A stretch of DNA of 46,479 bases. Source: Acidobacteriota bacterium (GTDB lineage: Bacteria > Acidobacteriota > Terriglobia > Acidiferrales > UBA7541). Below the pieces are notes generated by a model. It did not search any database. It was not told the DNA's origin and saw only the letters and a list, made by a program, of their open reading frames with translations. Below, piece after piece: positions 1 to 8,047 of the stretch (within the stretch, counting starts at the first letter, position 1; every line of letters begins with the position of its first letter). The stretch is taken from the NCBI GenBank assembly GCA_016201215.1, contig JACQDH010000135.1:1-46479 (forward strand), in the 5' to 3' direction. The translations under genes were made by a program, and so were the position numbers.

Positions 1-46
1 AGGCACTCTTAGACGGAGAAAAGGTGACTGCAAGGGCCGGGACGCG

Positions 47-931
47 TTAGCGGTGTGTGGCGGGCTCGGCGGCGGGATGCAGGCCGTGCTGCGGCACCTC
101 GTGAGTGCCGCGCGGCGCAGGCTCCTGGTGGAAGCGGTAGAAATGGTCGAGCGGGCCGGCGCCTTTGCCGATGACAAAACTTCTTTCGATGGCCTTGGTG
201 ACATAGGTCTTGGCCAGCAGGACGGCCTCGTGCAGCCCGCGCCCGGAAGCGAGTTGCGCGGCAATGGCCGAGGCAAACGTGCAGCCGGAGCCGTGTGTGT
301 TTTCGGTCTTGATGCGGTCGCCGCCCAAGGCCAGCAGCTCGGTGCCGTCGAAGAGGACGTCGATGGCCTTCTCCATGTGCCCGCCTTTGACGACCACGGC
401 GCGCGCGCCCTGCTCGAAGAGTTTCCTGGCCGCGGCCTCCATCGCAGCCACGTCCCTGATTTCCAGCCCCGTCATCAGTTCGGCTTCGGCGATGTTCGGC
501 GTGATTAGGGTCGCGCGCTTGAGCAACTCCTCGCTGAGGAACTTGACCCCGCCGGCATCGAGCAGATCCGCGCCGCCCAAGGAGGCCTTCACCGCCGGGT
601 CAAGCACCACGTGCGCGAACTTGCCGTGGTCGAGAAACTCCGCCACCACCGCGGCGTTGGCCCTGTTGCCGAGCATGCCGATCTTCACCGTGCTGATGGC
701 GATGTCTTCGGCGAGCGCATCGAGCTGCGCTCGCAGCGTCGCCGCAGGCGTGATGTGCGTGCTCTTCACACCCTGCGTGGATTGCACGGTAAGCGCGGTG
801 ACCGCGGCGATGCCGTAGCAGTTGTGCGCCGCAAAGGTCTTGAGGTCCGCGGCGATGCCCGCACCGCCGCAGGGATCAAAACCGGCAATGGTGAGGAGAA
901 TCGGTGGAGTCGGGCTGACGTGGTTGCTCAA
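47..931 (-). CDS. thiD: Hydroxymethylpyrimidine/phosphomethylpyrimidine kinase
   Basis: Phosphorylates HMP and then HMP-phosphate to HMP-PP in the pyrimidine branch of thiamine synthesis; cytosolic ribokinase-fold enzyme. The 294-residue product (family about 260-290) begins with the substrate-binding stretch TIAGFDPCGGAGI (residues 14-26), carries TPNIAEAELMTG (144-155) and ends the core with the anion-hole/catalytic motif HGSGCTFASA (213-222). I chose the TTG at 929-931 because a GGAGGG ribosome site lies 9 nt upstream (941-946) and the family alignment starts right there. The frame stays open to an ATG at 1129, but that extension is Arg-rich and unlike ThiD. No other thiamine gene is in the window. 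Family call is firm; the start is probable. Confidence 0.93.
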   Translation of the reverse strand: MSNHVSPTPPILLTIAGFDPCGGAGIAADLKTFAAHNCYGIAAVTALTVQSTQGVKSTHITPAATLRAQLDALAEDIAISTVKIGMLGNRANAAVVAEFLDHGKFAHVVLDPAVKASLGGADLLDAGGVKFLSEELLKRATLITPNIAEAELMTGLEIRDVAAMEAAARKLFEQGARAVVVKGGHMEKAIDVLFDGTELLALGGDRIKTENTHGSGCTFASAIAAQLASGRGLHEAVLLAKTYVTKAIERSFVIGKGAGPLDHFYRFHQEPAPRGTHEVPQHGLHPAAEPATHR

Positions 932-1137
932 AGCCTGGTGCCCTCCGCGCAAGGCACCCCGCAGAAAGCGGGGCCGGCTGCACTCCAGTGGCAGAGCGCG
1001 CCGGCAAATAAAATGTACGCGCCTTGTTCGCCGCAACGCAAGAATTATTTTTGCACGCCTGTGGATGATTCGCGACGCGCGGGCTGTCAATTCCTCATCG
1101 CTCGCCGCCGGTGCACGGCGGCTCACCAAACGAACGG

Positions 1138-1189
1138 GTGAAAAAGCGAAGCCCGGTCGGCTCGGCGGTGAACCGCGGGCTGACCGGGC
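1138..1189 (-). terminator. Probable rho-independent terminator of gdhA
   Basis: Read on the minus strand, an 8-bp perfect stem (GCCCGGTC at 1182-1189, GACCGGGC at 1151-1158) encloses an inner CGGT/ACCG pairing and is followed by TTCGCTTTTTC. It starts about 20 nt after the gdhA stop. The T-run is offset by a few bases, so strength is uncertain. Confidence 0.55.
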
Positions 1190-1209
1190 GGCGAGGGACG
1201 CTCAGCGGC

Positions 1210-2511
1210 CTACGGGAAGAGGCCGCGGACCAGGGTGGCTTCGGCGACGCGGCCGACGGCGAGGATGTACGCGGCGGCGCGCGAGTGGGTGTGGTACTTG
1301 CGCATGGTTTCGTACACGTCGTAGAACGCGCGCTTCATCACCTTCTCGAGCCGCGTGTTCACCTCATTCTCTTCCCAGAAGTAGCCTTGCAGGTCCTGCG
1401 CCCACTCGAAGTAGCTCACCGTCACCCCGCCGGCGTTGGCGAGGATGTCCGGCAGCACGAAAACACCGCGGCGGTACAGGACTTCGTCGGCGTGCGGAGT
1501 GGTTGTGCCGTTGGCGGCCTCAGCGACAATCTTGGCCTTGATCTGGTCGGCGTTGTGCAGCGTGATGACGTTTTCCAGAGCCGCCGGGATCAAGATGTCA
1601 CACTTGAGCGTCAGTAGGTCGTCGTTGGAGATGCGCGAAGCGCCCGGCATGCCCACTACCGTGCCGGAGCGCTCCTTGTAGCGGATGGCCCTGAGCGGAT
1701 CAATGCCGCGCGGGTTGTACACCCCTCCGCGAGAGTCGCTGATGGCCACGATCTTGGCCCTCTTCTCGGCAAACAGCCGCGCGGCAATCGAGCCGGCATT
1801 GCCGAAGCCCTGGATGGCGACGCTGGCGCCGCGCAGCGGGATTCTCTTGACCTTGCAGGCCTCCTCGGTGGCAAACAGGCAGCCGCGCGCGGTGGCTTCG
1901 TTGCGTCCTTGTGAGCCGCCGAGCGATACCGGCTTGCCGGTCACCACACCCAACGATGAGTAGCCCACGGTCATCGAGTAGGTGTCCATGATCCAGGCCA
2001 TGGTCTGCGCGTCGGTGTAGACATCGGGCGCCGGGATGTCGCGCTCCGGCCCGATGATGGGCAGGATTTCGCTGGTATACCGCCGCGTCATGCGCTCGAG
2101 CTCCCCCTTGGACATCCGCTTCGGGTCGCAGATCACTCCGCCCTTGCCGCCACCGTAAGGAATGTTGACCGTGGCTGTCTTCCAGGTCATCCACGAGGCC
2201 AGCGCCTTCACTTCGTCGAGCGTGACGCCGGGGTGATAGCGGATGCCGCCCTTGGCCGGGCCGCGCGCGATGTTGTGCTGCACGCGGAAGCCGGTGAACA
2301 CCTTCAACTGGCCATTGTCCATCTTGGTGGGGATGGAGACTTCCAGCACGCGCTTGGGCGTGCGCAGCACCTGCCGCAACCCGGGTTCCAGCTTCAGATA
2401 CTCCGCCGCGATATCAAACTGGATCTGCGAAATGCGGAACGGGTTCAGGTCCTCGCGCGGCGCCATCCGCGGAACCACCGGCTGAGGAACGGCTTTTGCA
2501 ACCGTGGCCAT
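1210..2511 (-). CDS. gdhA: Glutamate dehydrogenase (Glu/Leu/Phe/Val dehydrogenase family)
   Basis: Interconverts glutamate and 2-oxoglutarate plus ammonia, linking nitrogen and carbon metabolism; cytosolic oligomer. The 433-residue length fits the short hexameric class. Visible motifs are [10 protein letters not shown] (residues 85-94), PYGGGKGG with the catalytic-type Lys (118-125) and the Rossmann loop GFGNAGS (235-241). The ATG at 2509-2511 is preceded by AAGGAGAA at good spacing; the frame runs 22 codons further upstream without a better site. It lies 17 nt behind a small membrane protein gene and probably shares its promoter. Coenzyme preference (NAD or NADP) cannot be read reliably here. 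Confident at family level. Confidence 0.95.
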   Translation of the reverse strand: MATVAKAVPQPVVPRMAPREDLNPFRISQIQFDIAAEYLKLEPGLRQVLRTPKRVLEVSIPTKMDNGQLKVFTGFRVQHNIARGPAKGGIRYHPGVTLDEVKALASWMTWKTATVNIPYGGGKGGVICDPKRMSKGELERMTRRYTSEILPIIGPERDIPAPDVYTDAQTMAWIMDTYSMTVGYSSLGVVTGKPVSLGGSQGRNEATARGCLFATEEACKVKRIPLRGASVAIQGFGNAGSIAARLFAEKRAKIVAISDSRGGVYNPRGIDPLRAIRYKERSGTVVGMPGASRISNDDLLTLKCDILIPAALENVITLHNADQIKAKIVAEAANGTTTPHADEVLYRRGVFVLPDILANAGGVTVSYFEWAQDLQGYFWEENEVNTRLEKVMKRAFYDVYETMRKYHTHSRAAAYILAVGRVAEATLVRGLFP

Positions 2512-2528
2512 CGGTGTTTCTCCTTCGG

Positions 2529-2825
2529 TTATCCGCCCGCCGCGTGCCGCTGGGACACCAGATAGCGTTCGCGGCACTCCGCCGAGCAGAAGTGAAGTAC
2601 CTGGCCCGCTTGCTCCAGGGAATGCGAGATTTCAGGTGAGACGAACGTGCCGCACCAGGGGTCGCGGAAGAGCGGCTTCGCGGCTTGTGGCGGGCCCGGC
2701 TGCGTCTGCTTGCGCACTTGGGCAGGAAGCAACCAGCGGACCAGCAATCGCCCCAGCCAAACCGCCACGACCAGCCACAACAGGAATCGAACGATGCGAG
2801 CCAGAAATGCCACCCCGCTTGCCAC
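2529..2825 (-). CDS. Small membrane protein with zinc-ribbon-like C-terminus (PP0621-like)
   Basis: Function unknown. The frame shows one membrane segment (about 20 hydrophobic residues, [19 protein letters not shown] onward), a short linker and a cytosolic-type mini-domain with DPWCGTF and, 22 residues after its Cys, HFCSAEC. This Cys...Cys-x3-Cys pattern resembles the PP0621 family of small putative metal-binding proteins. The start is uncertain. The frame is open to a TTG at 2927, but that codon lies upstream of the predicted transcription start, so I use GTG 2823-2825; GTG 2811-2813 is equally possible. It is the first gene of a likely two-gene unit with gdhA (17-nt gap). A link to nitrogen metabolism is only positional. 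Confidence 0.6.
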   Translation of the reverse strand: MASGVAFLARIVRFLLWLVVAVWLGRLLVRWLLPAQVRKQTQPGPPQAAKPLFRDPWCGTFVSPEISHSLEQAGQVLHFCSAECRERYLVSQRHAAGG

Positions 2826-2916
2826 GCTTTCCGGCGGCTTCCCTGAGCTCGACCCGCCGCGCCAGGCCGGCCGTGCCACCCGTTTTGATGCGCTTCGTAA
2901 GTTCTGCGAAACGCGA

Positions 2917-2946
2917 AGTTTAGTCAAATCCGAAAATGAGTGTCAA
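2917..2946 (-). promoter_or_regulatory. Sigma-70-type promoter for the 2529-gdhA unit
   Basis: On the minus strand a perfect -35 TTGACA (2941-2946) is followed after 18 nt by TAAACT (2917-2922, 4 of 6 matches). Predicted transcription begins near 2910, upstream of the small membrane protein and gdhA. The stretch 2950-3066 upstream holds no gene. Confidence 0.6.
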
Positions 2947-3066
2947 TCAAAACCGGGGCCTTTGGCAAGCCCATTCATTTCATTCGCTTAGCGTTGGCCG
3001 CTGCCGTGAAACGAGATGTGTCGCACTAACTGATTGATTGTGAAGGACTTGCTCTGCAAATGGGCT

Positions 3067-3087
3067 GCCCGCCGCAGCTTGGCGGGC
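3067..3087 (-). terminator. Hairpin at the serS stop codon
   Basis: Seven-bp stem GCCCGCC/GGCGGGC (3081-3087 with 3067-3073) with a 7-nt loop, immediately after the serS stop. There is no good T-run, so it may be a weak terminator or an RNA-stabilising hairpin. Confidence 0.4.
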
Positions 3088-4373
3088 TAAGCCTTTGCAG
3101 CGGCAGGGGCGGGAATGCGGTCGGTACCCATATATGGCCGCAGCGCTTCCGGGACCACGATCGAGCCGTCGGTCTGCTGATAGTTCTCGACCACCGCGAG
3201 CCAGGTGCGCCCTACGGCCAGGCCCGAGCCGTTGAGCGTGTGCACGAAGTCGCTCTTCCCGCCCTTGGGTCTGTAGCGGATGGCGGCGCGCCGCGCCTGG
3301 AACGCTTCGCAGTTTGAGCAGGAAGAAATCTCCTTGAATGCGCCGGTCGAAGGCAGCCAGACCTCGAGGTCATAGGTTTTGGCCGAGGCAAAACCGATGT
3401 CGGCGGTGCAGAGTTGCACGACGCGGTAGTGGATGCCGAGCCGTTGCAAGACGGCTTCGGCGTCGCGCACCAGCGATTCGAGCTCGTCGTAGCTCTGCTC
3501 GGGCCGCGTGAACTTGAACAGCTCGACCTTCTGGAACTGGTGTTGCCGGGCGATGCCGCGGGTGTCCTTGCCCGCGGCGCCGGCTTCGGAGCGGAAGCAG
3601 GCTGTCCACGCACAGACCTTGATGGGCAGCGCGTCGGCGTCGAGGGTTTCGTCGCGGTAAAGGTTGGTCAGTTGCACTTCCGCGGTGGGCGTCAACCACA
3701 GCCCGGTGCCTTCGAGGCGAAACATATCGCCGGCAAATTTGGGCAGGTGCCCCGTGCCGACGAGTGACGCTCGATTGGCCACGAACGGCGGCAGAATCTC
3801 CGTGTAGCCGTGCTCCTGGGTGTGCAGGTCGAGAAAGAAATTGGCCAGCGCCCGCTCCAGGCGCGCACCGGCGCCCTTGTAGAGCGCGAAGCGTGTCCCG
3901 GCGATGATCGCCGCGCGCGGCAGATCCAGGATCCCGGCGCGCTCGCCCACCTCCCAGTGTGGCCGCGGCGCAAAGCTGAACTGCGGCGGCGTGCCCCAGC
4001 GGCGCACCTCGACGTTGTCCTGCTCGCCCCGGCCGACGGGCACGGAGGGATGCGGCAGGTTGGGGACAATCAACAGGAACTCGCGCAAGCGTTCGTCGAG
4101 CAGCGCGATGCGCTCGTCGTCCTGTTTGATGCGATCGGAAACGCGCTTCATTTCGGCGATGAGGCCCGAGGCGTCCTGGCCCGCCTTCTTCAACCGCGCG
4201 ATCTCCTCGCTGGCTTTGTTGCGCTCGGCCTTGCTGCGCTCGGCGGCGGTGATCAGCTCGCGGCGCTCGCGGTCGAGCGCGCGGAAGCCGTCCAGGTCGA
4301 GCTCGATGCCGCGGTGGCGCGCCATCTGCTCGAACAGGTCCAGATGCTCCCGGAAATAGTTCAGGTCATGCAT
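3087..4373 (-). CDS. serS: Seryl-tRNA synthetase
   Basis: Charges tRNA-Ser (and tRNA-Sec in organisms that use selenocysteine). The 428-residue class II enzyme has the long N-terminal coiled-coil arm (about residues 30-100, rich in Glu/Lys/Arg), TPTAEVQL (228-235), motif 2 around [17 protein letters not shown] (258-274) and motif 3 around [12 protein letters not shown] (380-391). The ATG at 4371-4373 has no ribosome site. A TATTCT -10-like box ends only 7 nt before it, so the mRNA may be leaderless. SerRS matters for the selenoprotein at 20 kb because Ser-tRNA-Sec is the precursor of selenocysteyl-tRNA. Confidence 0.97.
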   Translation of the reverse strand: MHDLNYFREHLDLFEQMARHRGIELDLDGFRALDRERRELITAAERSKAERNKASEEIARLKKAGQDASGLIAEMKRVSDRIKQDDERIALLDERLREFLLIVPNLPHPSVPVGRGEQDNVEVRRWGTPPQFSFAPRPHWEVGERAGILDLPRAAIIAGTRFALYKGAGARLERALANFFLDLHTQEHGYTEILPPFVANRASLVGTGHLPKFAGDMFRLEGTGLWLTPTAEVQLTNLYRDETLDADALPIKVCAWTACFRSEAGAAGKDTRGIARQHQFQKVELFKFTRPEQSYDELESLVRDAEAVLQRLGIHYRVVQLCTADIGFASAKTYDLEVWLPSTGAFKEISSCSNCEAFQARRAAIRYRPKGGKSDFVHTLNGSGLAVGRTWLAVVENYQQTDGSIVVPEALRPYMGTDRIPAPAAAKA

Positions 4374-4433
4374 GCGCAGCAGAATACCCCAAAGCGGCGA
4401 AGACGCAAAGGAGGCAGAGGGCTACAGTTTGTT

Positions 4434-4462
4434 TTGACACCGGCGCGTGGGTGCGATAACTT
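4434..4462 (+). promoter_or_regulatory. Possible promoter for the 4472 lipoprotein
   Basis: Perfect TTGACA at 4434-4439 and, after 17 nt, TAACTT at 4457-4462. The -10 match is weak and lies only 9 nt before the ATG, which would leave almost no leader although a GAGG ribosome site is present. Treat as tentative. The 98-bp gap also serves serS on the other strand. Confidence 0.3.
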
Positions 4463-4471
4463 GCAGAGGTT

Positions 4472-4900
4472 ATGAAGAATAAACTCATCTTGATCGGTGC
4501 ACTGATCCTGTTCTTCCTGCCCGCCGCCGGCTGCAGCAAGGCGCAGCAGGACGACAAAGCCATCCGCGCCGCCCTGGAGAGACATCTTACCGAACGCGCC
4601 AACCTGAACATGGCCGCGATGGACATGGACATCAAGCAAGTGAAGGTGGAGGGCAACCGCGCCGAAGCACAGGTCGAATTCCGCGTCAAGCAGGGTGGGG
4701 CGAGCATGCAGATGGCCTACACGCTCGAGCGCCAGGGCGAGGCCTGGGTGATCCGCGGCGCGATGCCCGCTGGTGGTGGGATGGCTCACCCTCCGACCGG
4801 CGGAGGCATGCCGCCCTCGGGCGCCGGAGACCTCCCCGCCGGCCATCCGCCCATGACCGAAGAGGGCAAAGCGCCCGCTCCCCCAGCCAAGAAGCCGTAG
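4472..4900 (+). CDS. Small lipoprotein of unknown function
   Basis: The 142-residue product has a classical lipoprotein signal: MKNK, a hydrophobic segment, then LPAAGC with the lipidated Cys at residue 21. The mature part has about 85 residues with alternating strands (VKVEGNRAEAQVEFRV, then YTLERQGEAWVIRGA), reminiscent of NTF2-like/DUF4878 exported domains. It ends in a low-complexity Gly/Pro/Met tail of about 40 residues. The start is supported by a GAGG site just upstream. It stands alone, divergent from serS and convergent with the P1 peptidase. No enzymatic motif is visible; anchoring to the inner or outer membrane is inferred from the lipobox only. Confidence 0.75.
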   Translation: MKNKLILIGALILFFLPAAGCSKAQQDDKAIRAALERHLTERANLNMAAMDMDIKQVKVEGNRAEAQVEFRVKQGGASMQMAYTLERQGEAWVIRGAMPAGGGMAHPPTGGGMPPSGAGDLPAGHPPMTEEGKAPAPPAKKP

Positions 4901-4930
4901 CGCACGGCTGGTGTAGCGGCGCACGGAACT

Positions 4931-5077
4931 TGTCCCGAGCTCCGACTTTGTCGGGGTAAACTCCAACCCGCCGGGACACAAGCTGTCATCCCGAGCCCCG
5001 GCAGGGCCGGGGTAAACTCCGTGAGGGATCTCTCGGAGGGATTCCTCGCCCCGGCCAGGCCGGGGCTCGGAATGACA
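4931..5077. repeat. Composite palindromic repeat, family A (three copies)
   Basis: Three related modules fill the gap between the lipoprotein and the peptidase. A degenerate one (4931-4964) and a better one (4984-5034, starting TGTCATCCCGAGCCCC) lie in the same direction. A third, in the opposite direction (5036-5077), ends GGGGCTCGGAATGACA. Each contains a GC-rich self-complementary core, so the RNA could fold into large hairpins. Related copies are at 9323-9368, 9672-9713 and 18331-18378. The rest of 4901-5115 holds no gene. Confidence 0.8.
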
Positions 5078-5115
5078 ACCATTGCGGCTGCGCCGCGAGC
5101 TGCAATCTTCAGCCG

Positions 5116-6135
5116 CTAGCTTCGAGAATCGAGCACGCCGCCGACCGAGCGCGCTTCGGTGACGCCGCGCACAATCGCTCGCGCCACAGCCTCCGCTGCG
5201 GCGGCGCCGAGTGCGTTGATGTCGGTCTGCGCTTCACCGATCGAGAGCGCGAACACGATATCGCCATCAAACATCGTGTGCGCCGGCGAAACCACGCGCG
5301 CCATTCCTGCCGAAGCCATCATCGCCAGGCGCTGCGCTTCGATGCGCGTGAGCGCAGCATTGGTCGCGACAACGACCAGCACCGTGTTCGGATCGGTGAA
5401 GCCTTTTCGTACGGTGCCGCGGCGCATCGCTGCGGCCACATCCACAAATTCCCGCGAGCCTCTTGCCTTGCGCGCGCCGGCGATGATCCGGCCGGAGTCC
5501 GCGTCGCGGATGTCGCCAAAGGCATTCACCGCAGCCAGCGCCGCCACGCGCACACGGCCGGGCAAGCCTTCCGTCCAGCAGCCGATGCCGGCCTTGGTCG
5601 CGCGCTTGATGCCAAACAGTTTGCCGACCGATGCGCCCGTGCCCGCGCCGACGTTTCCTTCCGCGACTGCCGCGTCGGCTTTGGACTGGGCCGCCGCCTT
5701 AGCAGCAGCGTAGCCCATCGCCGCGTCAGGACGCCGCTTCGGGTCGCCGAGTCGCAAATCAAAGAGAATGGCCGCAGGCACGATGGGCACACGCGCGACG
5801 CCGGTATCGAAGCCGATGCCGTGCTCCTCGCACCAGCGCATCACTCCGGAGGCCGCATCGAGACCGAACGCGCTGCCCCCCGCCAGCACCAGCGCGTGGA
5901 TGCGCTCGACCAGGTGCCCCGGGCGCAGCGTCTCCAGTTCGTGCTCGCCCACCGCACCGCCGCGCACGTCGCACGCCGCCACCATGCCCTCGGCGACACT
6001 CGCCGGCGCGTCCGCAGCATCGTGCAGCAGGACGGTGCAGCCCGTCAGCGCTAGCGAGCTTGCACCAAGCGCAGCCGAAGTGTCCTGCGCGTGGCCGATC
6101 TTGAGTCCCGCAATGGGTCCAAATCCCGCCGGCAT
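5116..6135 (-). CDS. P1 (S58) family self-processing aminopeptidase/amidohydrolase, NylC/DmpA type
   Basis: Ntn-type hydrolase of the P1 family, which includes DmpA, BapA and nylon-oligomer hydrolase NylC; the precursor cleaves itself so that a new N-terminal Ser/Thr becomes the nucleophile. The 339-residue product has LVLAGGSAFGLDAASGV (83-99), VPIVPAAILFDL (116-127) and DPNTVLVVVATNA (248-260). N250-T251 is the expected NylC-like processing site, with Thr251 as nucleophile. No signal peptide is seen, so it is probably cytosolic. Its 5' end has a degraded duplicate at 7111-7210 beyond the transposase. The natural substrate (beta- or D-amino-acid peptides, cyclic amides) cannot be deduced. 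Confidence 0.88.
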   Translation of the reverse strand: MPAGFGPIAGLKIGHAQDTSAALGASSLALTGCTVLLHDAADAPASVAEGMVAACDVRGGAVGEHELETLRPGHLVERIHALVLAGGSAFGLDAASGVMRWCEEHGIGFDTGVARVPIVPAAILFDLRLGDPKRRPDAAMGYAAAKAAAQSKADAAVAEGNVGAGTGASVGKLFGIKRATKAGIGCWTEGLPGRVRVAALAAVNAFGDIRDADSGRIIAGARKARGSREFVDVAAAMRRGTVRKGFTDPNTVLVVVATNAALTRIEAQRLAMMASAGMARVVSPAHTMFDGDIVFALSIGEAQTDINALGAAAAEAVARAIVRGVTEARSVGGVLDSRS

Positions 6136-6170
6136 GCCAGCATCCTAGCAAAGAATCGGGCCGATGCCAG

Positions 6171-6274
6171 GTAGCACAGGCTTATAGCCTGTGTGCAGGT
6201 AGTAGCACAGGCTTCTAGCCTGTGCCCTCGCTTGGCATCCAAGAAGCAGACCACAGGCTGAAAGCCTGTGCTAC
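6171..6274. repeat. Left REP cluster of the transposase (family B)
   Basis: Two direct copies of a 24-bp palindrome starting GTAGCACAGGCTT (6171-6194 and 6202-6225) and one inverted copy (6252-6274, ending GCCTGTGCTAC). Each folds as ACAGGCT...AGCCTGT. They lie immediately upstream of the RAYT gene, the usual arrangement of a transposase and the REP/BIME elements it mobilises. Confidence 0.88.
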
Positions 6275-6283
6275 TCTGCGCCC

Positions 6284-6853
6284 ATGCAGTCGGGGAGCTA
6301 CTACGAAAGGAACCTTCCGCACTGGCATCCCATCGGGAAGGCGCTGTTTGTTACGTGGCGGCTGCATGGATCGCTCCCTGCGCACGTCTGGGACGACCTG
6401 CAGAAGAAGCGGATGAGCCCCGGAAAACGATTCTCCCACGTGGACCAAGAGCTCGGGAACGCGCGGTTCGCACCGCTGTGGCTCGCGGACCCGCGTATCG
6501 CTCGCTGCGTCGTGCAAGCGCTCTGGCGCGGCGCGCGTGAGCTGAATCTCTTCGAGTTGCATGCCTTCGCCGTGATGCCAAACCATGTCCACGTGCTGCT
6601 CTCTCCTTGCGCGCCGCTAGCACGGATCACGCGAGGCGTGAAAACGTCGACGGCTTCAAAGGCGAATGAACTTCTACGTCGCACAGGACAGCGCTTTTGG
6701 CAGGAGGAATCGTTTGACCACTGGATTCGCAATGCCGCTGAGTTCGAGCGCATCAAGCACTACATCGAGCGGAACCCGGTCAAGGCCGGGCTCTGTAAAC
6801 GACCTGAGGATTGGCCCTGGTCAAGCGCTTCGCCTGGTAGCACAGGCTTGTAG
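6284..6853 (+). CDS. REP-associated tyrosine transposase (RAYT, Y1 HUH family)
   Basis: IS200-like single-strand DNA transposase domesticated to spread REP palindromes. The 189-residue protein has the HUH motif in AVMPNHVHVLLSP (His101, His103) and the catalytic Tyr160 in KHYIERNPVKAGL, both typical of the family. The N-terminal YYERNLPHWHPIGKALFVTW is the usual RAYT opening. The ATG at 6284 has no obvious ribosome site. The gene sits between family-B palindrome arrays on both sides, and its last codons and TAG stop (6851-6853) lie inside the first right-hand repeat, so the repeat supplies the C-terminus. It could be active, since all key residues are present. Confidence 0.93.
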   Translation: MQSGSYYERNLPHWHPIGKALFVTWRLHGSLPAHVWDDLQKKRMSPGKRFSHVDQELGNARFAPLWLADPRIARCVVQALWRGARELNLFELHAFAVMPNHVHVLLSPCAPLARITRGVKTSTASKANELLRRTGQRFWQEESFDHWIRNAAEFERIKHYIERNPVKAGLCKRPEDWPWSSASPGSTGL

Positions 6854-7080
6854 CCTATGCCTCCTGGGTGGTACCACACGCTTATAGCCTGAGTGAACGT
6901 AGCACAGGCTTGTAGCCTGTGCCTCCTGCGTGGTACCACACGCTTATAGCCTGAGTGAACGTAGCACAGGCTTGTAGCCTGTGCCTCCTGCGTGGTACCA
7001 CACGCTTATGGCCTGTGTGAACGTAGCACAGGCTTGTAGCCTGTGCCTCCTGCGTGGTACCACACGCTTATAGCCTGTGC
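6837..7080. repeat. Right REP array: four tandem 62-bp units
   Basis: Units start at 6837, 6899, 6961 and 7023, each beginning GTAGCACAGGCTTGTAG. Each unit has two palindromes: the family-B REP and a diverged partner (ACCACACGCTTATAGCCTG), separated by CCTCCTGCGTGG. Units 2-4 are nearly identical; the last is cut at 7080. This is a BIME-like tandem array, probably expanded by replication slippage or repeated mobilisation. It is not a CRISPR, as no variable spacers are present. Confidence 0.9.
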
Positions 7081-7110
7081 TGCAAGCTCCTCAGCGCCGG
7101 GGAGCCAACA

Positions 7111-7210
7111 CTGAGCGCAGCCGAGGTGTCCTGCGCGCTTGTGCCGAGCGCAGTCGAGGCGTGGCCAATCTTGATTCCCGCAATCGGTCCAAATCCCGCC
7201 GCCACGCCCG
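7111..7210 (-). pseudogene. Remnant of a second P1-peptidase 5' end
   Basis: Read on the minus strand, the translation AAGFGPIAGIKIGHA followed by QDTSAAL matches the first 23 residues of the intact peptidase at 5116-6135 (PAGFGPIAGLKIGHAQDTSAAL). A 22-bp extra block, itself a copy of neighbouring sequence, interrupts it. The similarity stops where the repeat array begins, and no further peptidase sequence follows. It is either a gene truncated by the REP/RAYT block or a duplication flanking it. Confidence 0.75.
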
Positions 7211-7261
7211 GATAATACCGCGAAGACGGCGCGCTGGCGATTCTAGTGACCAAGCGAATAA

Positions 7262-8029
7262 TTACCGCAGGCTGTAGTCGCCACCACCGAGAAATTCCAA
7301 GAAGCCCAGGTCTCGAAGAACTTGCAGTTGCTGCCGGATTTTGTCGCGGACGTGCCGATTGGACGGATGAAGTCTGGCAAGGCTCCCTTCCAGGGCATAA
7401 ACCTCCGGCAAGGAAAAGTCCTGCTTGCCGAGCGACCGAACTGCGTTGAGCACATCGAGCGTCCAGCCGCGCTTTTCTAGTTTCAGCTTTGCGAGTGGCC
7501 GCAGCCGAGCGTATTGTTGCCGGACTTCCTTCGGACTGGATGCAACGCCATCGGCAACGACTGGAATCCGAGCGTCAGGCGGGATGTTGCCAAGAACAAT
7601 GTTGCACCCAACCCATCCCGCCCGCCGAGCCTTCGGCCCGAGAGGGTTCCGACGTTCGATCGCTGACATCGTAAAGGCAAAACTGGGCACCAGAACGAGA
7701 TTCCTCACTTCCCAGGCTTCGGGCTCATAGTGCAGAGCGAACAGGTTGGGAGTTCCACCTGCCTCGATGGCACAACGCATTTTCTCGTAGCTTGCATCTG
7801 TAATCCGCCGGGAGAAACTTCTTGCCTGGCTCTTTAATTGGAAGGGAGAGCCGCACTCCGGGCAGATGTAATCGACGGCTGGTGTGTTCGCCGGTGAGCA
7901 GTTGACTCGGGAGGAACTACAGTTTGGACAGAATAGGTTTGTCTCGGCCCAAGCTTCCGTCGCGACCCGTGCGCGCTGCGAAGGGCTCTTGTAACCCGAC
8001 AGACCTTCTTCCGGCAGGGCGAGTTGCAC
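7262..8029 (-). CDS. DpnI-like restriction endonuclease
   Basis: Resembles R.DpnI, the pneumococcal enzyme that cuts GATC when the adenine is methylated. At 255 residues it matches DpnI in length. It has the zinc site CPNC...CPEC (Cys34, 37, 56, 59), the nuclease segment with Asp53 and QLK at 64-66, RRAGWVGCNI (135-144) and a C-terminal winged helix beginning RGWTLDVLNAV, with KIRQQLQVLRDLGFLEF near the end. In DpnI the catalytic set is, from memory, Asp53-Glu64-Lys66; here position 64 is Gln. The GTG start at 8027-8029 has a poor ribosome site, 18 nt after the methyltransferase stop, so translation is probably coupled. Whether it cuts methylated or unmethylated DNA is open. Confidence 0.9.
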   Translation of the reverse strand: MQLALPEEGLSGYKSPSQRARVATEAWAETNLFCPNCSSSRVNCSPANTPAVDYICPECGSPFQLKSQARSFSRRITDASYEKMRCAIEAGGTPNLFALHYEPEAWEVRNLVLVPSFAFTMSAIERRNPLGPKARRAGWVGCNIVLGNIPPDARIPVVADGVASSPKEVRQQYARLRPLAKLKLEKRGWTLDVLNAVRSLGKQDFSLPEVYALEGSLARLHPSNRHVRDKIRQQLQVLRDLGFLEFLGGGDYSLR

Positions 8030-8047
8030 ACTCGCATTAGATCACTT

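Noticed and set aside
6837-7080. CRISPR array
   Set aside because: The 62-bp units are identical throughout with no variable spacers, are palindromic and match the REPs near a RAYT; no cas genes are present.
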